Assembly (NCBI GenBank): GCA_009777435.1
Contig: WRLW01000071.1
Coordinates: forward strand, 1 to 7,580
DNA from: Oscillospiraceae bacterium
GTDB lineage: Bacteria > Bacillota > Clostridia > Oscillospirales > UBA929
Length of the DNA: 7,580 bases
Direction: 5' to 3'
A program made the translations under genes and the position numbers. Each line of letters opens with the position of its first letter. Position 1 is the first letter of the stretch. The notes below the pieces were generated by a model that saw nothing but the letters and a program-made list of their open reading frames with translations, was not told the DNA's origin and did no database searches. Positions 5,556-7,580 of this stretch are shown one piece after another.

Positions 5556-6977
5556 TTATTCGCTAAGTATCTTTTCCAGCGTTTTTCTCACCATATCAGG
5601 GTTCCCGGCGCCGCCGAGCTTTTTCATTACCTGGCCCACCAAAAAGCCAAAGACCTTATCCTTGCCGGCATGATAGTCCCTAACGGCGTCGGGGTTATCC
5701 TCCATAACGGCTTGCGCCGCCCCGGATACTGCGCCGTCGTCGGTGAGCATCAGCAGGCCCTTTTGGATTATATAGGCCTCCGGGTCGGCGTTGTGTGAAA
5801 AGACGGCCTCGACGGCCTCTTTGTATGAGCCGCGGTTTATCCTGCCTCCCAGAACGAAGGCTATAAGCGCCGCCAGCTTGCGCGCGTCCACGGACAGGGA
5901 CTCCGGCGGCGTGTCGGTATTATTCATAAGGCGCATGATCTCGCCCGTTATCAAGCGGGCGGACTCCAGCGGCTCACCGCTTAGCCCGGCGACGGACTCG
6001 AACAAATCCGAAACGCTCTTATGGCCCGTGAGAACCGCGGCCTCTGATTCGGAAAGCCCGTAATCGCGCGTGTAGCGCTCCCGTTTTTGATGCGCCAGCT
6101 CAGGAACGCTCTCTTTTATACTCGCCAGCCAGGCTTGGCTGATCTCCATCGGCAGCAGATCCGGCTCGGGGAAATAACGGTAGTCCTGCGCGTTTTCCTT
6201 TGAGCGCATACCAAAGGATTCGCACTTCTCGTCGTCCCAGCGGCGCGTCTCCTGCAAAACCGCGCCGCCGCTTTCTAAAATTTCAATCTGGCGCGCGGCC
6301 TCATGCTCGGCCGCGCGCCCGACGGCCTTGAACGAGTTCAGGTTCTTAATCTCGGTTCGGACGCCAAGCCCGCCTCCCGGACGGCGTACCGACAGATTTA
6401 CGTCGGCCCGGAGCGAGCCCTCCTGCATCTTGCAGTCGCATACGCCGAGATACAGCAGTATCTCCCGCAGCTTCACGAGATAGGCGACGGCCTCGCCGCC
6501 GCTCCGAAAATCCGGCTGTGTGACGATTTCCAGCAGCGGGACGCCGCAGCGGTTAAAATCCATAAAAGTCCCGTCCGCACCGTGGATCAGCTTGCCCGCG
6601 TCCTCCTCCATGTGTATCTCCCGGATGCCTATGGTCTTTTTGACGCCGCCGGTCTCAATATCCAAGCGCCCGTCGCGGCAGATGGGCGAATAGAGCTGAG
6701 AGACCTGATACGCCTTTGGCAAATCGGGGTAAAAATAATTTTTGCGGTCGAATTTACAGTTTGCCGCCACAGCGCAGTCAAGGGTCAGGCCCAGTCGCGC
6801 GGCGTATTCGACGACCGCGCGGTTCATACGCGGCAGCGCGCCGGGCATACCGGCGCATACCGGGCAGACGCGGCTGTTAGGCTCGCCGCCGAACTCGGTG
6901 GAGCAGCCGCAGAAGATTTTTGATTTGGTCGATAATTCCGCGTGAACCTCCAGCCCGATAACGGTCTCCCATCTCAT
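5556..6977 (-). CDS. gatB: Aspartyl/glutamyl-tRNA amidotransferase subunit B
   Basis: GatB binds the misacylated tRNA and activates its Glu (or Asp) for amidation within the GatCAB complex. The 473 residues match the usual length of about 475. Visible landmarks are VIGLEVHAELST-SK-FC-C (6-25), RVCPVC-GMPG-LP--N (37-52), with C23, C25, C38 and C41 as zinc ligands, FDRKNYFYPDLPKAYQ-SQ (77-94), EEDAGKLIH (124-132), DFNR-G-PLLEIVT-PD (140-156) and RTEIKNLNSF (207-216). The YqeY-like helical tRNA-binding tail is at about 320-473 and ends in GQVMKK--G-GNP. The start at 6977 is chosen over an in-frame ATG at 7136 because it begins the conserved GLEVH segment, has GGAGG (6991-6987) 9 nt upstream, and overlaps the gatA stop as ATGA, a typical coupled-translation arrangement. 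Confidence 0.97.
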   Translation of the reverse strand: MRWETVIGLEVHAELSTKSKIFCGCSTEFGGEPNSRVCPVCAGMPGALPRMNRAVVEYAARLGLTLDCAVAANCKFDRKNYFYPDLPKAYQVSQLYSPICRDGRLDIETGGVKKTIGIREIHMEEDAGKLIHGADGTFMDFNRCGVPLLEIVTQPDFRSGGEAVAYLVKLREILLYLGVCDCKMQEGSLRADVNLSVRRPGGGLGVRTEIKNLNSFKAVGRAAEHEAARQIEILESGGAVLQETRRWDDEKCESFGMRSKENAQDYRYFPEPDLLPMEISQAWLASIKESVPELAHQKRERYTRDYGLSESEAAVLTGHKSVSDLFESVAGLSGEPLESARLITGEIMRLMNNTDTPPESLSVDARKLAALIAFVLGGRINRGSYKEAVEAVFSHNADPEAYIIQKGLLMLTDDGAVSGAAQAVMEDNPDAVRDYHAGKDKVFGFLVGQVMKKLGGAGNPDMVRKTLEKILSE

Positions 6978-7580
6978 AACGGCCCGCCTCCCCTCGGCGT
7001 GACGCCCGCCGGCTTTTTGGTATGCCAGTCCGTCCGGCTCTGGTATACCCGGCCGGCGTTTACCAGCTTCCGCTCGGAGAACGCCTTGCCGATTAGCTGG
7101 AACCCGACCGGCAGGCCGCGCCCGTCGAAGCCGCACGGGAGCGCGGCGGCGGGCAGCCCCGCCAGATTGACCGAAACGGTATAGATATCGCCCATATACA
7201 TTTTCATGGGGTCGCCCGCATTTTGGCCGAGCTTATAGGCCGCCGTGGGCGCGACGGGCGATAGTATCATGTCAAACCGCTCGAACAGGCCGTCATAGGC
7301 GTTTTTAATCAGCGCGCGGGTTTGCAGGGCCTTTTTGTAGTAAGCGTCGTAATACCCCGACGACAGCACAAACGAGCCGAGCATTATCCTTCTCTTTACC
7401 TCCAGCCCGAAGCCCTCGCTCCGGGAAAGGCGGTACACGTCGGAAAGGCTCTTGGCGTCCGGGCTTCTGTACCCGTATTTCAGGCCGTCATACCGCGATA
7501 GATTGCTCGACGCCTCGGCGCAGGCGATGATATAGTAAGCGGGAATCATGTAGTCCATCAAGGGCATATCGAATTCCTCG
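6974..7580 (-). CDS. gatA: Aspartyl/glutamyl-tRNA amidotransferase subunit A, C-terminal part
   Basis: GatA is the amidase subunit that releases ammonia from glutamine (or asparagine) and passes it to GatB. Only the last 201 residues are inside the window; the frame is open to the right edge, and the Ser-Ser-Lys catalytic triad lies outside it. Family landmarks are PAYYIIA-AEASSNL-RYDG-KYGYR, EGFG-EVKRRIMLG---LSSGYYDAYY-KA, SP-APT-A-KLG, DPM-MYM-DI-TV-VNLAGLPA---PCGFD--GLP-GFQLIGK and a C-terminal TDWH-KKP. One small deviation is C in place of the usual P in the IIAPAEASSN segment. The stop codon overlaps the gatB start by 4 nt. gatC is probably upstream, off the right edge, as in many gatCAB operons. 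Confidence 0.96.
   Translation of the reverse strand, partial: EEFDMPLMDYMIPAYYIIACAEASSNLSRYDGLKYGYRSPDAKSLSDVYRLSRSEGFGLEVKRRIMLGSFVLSSGYYDAYYKKALQTRALIKNAYDGLFERFDMILSPVAPTAAYKLGQNAGDPMKMYMGDIYTVSVNLAGLPAAALPCGFDGRGLPVGFQLIGKAFSERKLVNAGRVYQSRTDWHTKKPAGVTPRGGGPL

Noticed and set aside
6978..7136. Earlier ATG (7136) for GatB
   Set aside because: It would add 53 Arg-rich residues overlapping gatA; the family begins at the MRWETVIGLEVH segment, which has its own ribosome site.
7571..7576. EcoRI site GAATTC close to the right edge, as a cloning junction
   Set aside because: The GatA frame runs through it with sensible residues, so it is probably natural and chance.

Overview
The window looks like a chromosomal segment of an endospore-forming Firmicute, most likely a GC-rich member of the Clostridia. 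The evidence is a clear germination protease (GPR, found only in endospore formers) with a sigma-G-like promoter, strong GGAGG-type ribosome binding sites, an indirect-amidation GatA-GatB pair and a type III glutamine synthetase. I cannot name the genus. There are no rRNA, tRNA, CRISPR, phage or transposon signals.

Layout, left to right. Positions 1-784 (minus) hold gpr, missing its C-terminus at the left edge. The 177-bp gap 785-961 carries two back-to-back promoters: a sigma-G-like one for gpr and a sigma-A-like one facing right. The right-facing unit has two genes: a 220-residue acidic, repeat-bearing membrane protein of unknown function (962-1624), then, 17 nt later, a PhnP-like metallo-beta-lactamase-fold hydrolase (1642-2463). 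It ends at a 12-bp perfect hairpin (2472-2500) that also serves a convergent minus-strand gene. That gene (2530-3363) encodes a zinc-ribbon, single-pass membrane protein of unknown function with its own promoter. Beyond it, all on the minus strand and tightly packed, are gatA (C-terminal part, right edge), gatB (overlapping gatA by ATGA) and glnN (16 nt after gatB).

How they fit together. GatCAB uses glutamine as amide donor to finish misacylated Glu-tRNA(Gln) or Asp-tRNA(Asn). GlnN makes glutamine, so the gatA-gatB-glnN order pairs supplier and consumer. The two unknown membrane proteins sit at the heads of two convergent units. Their promoters carry the same exact 16-bp sequence, TTTTGC-CCTT-GCAAAA, at the same place: it covers the -35, with 17 nt to the -10. 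This suggests joint control of the two units by one DNA-binding protein, and is the least expected signal in the window.

No stretch longer than 300 bases lacks a gene. Coding density is high, and the GC-rich codon use creates several long antisense reading frames that I consider shadows.
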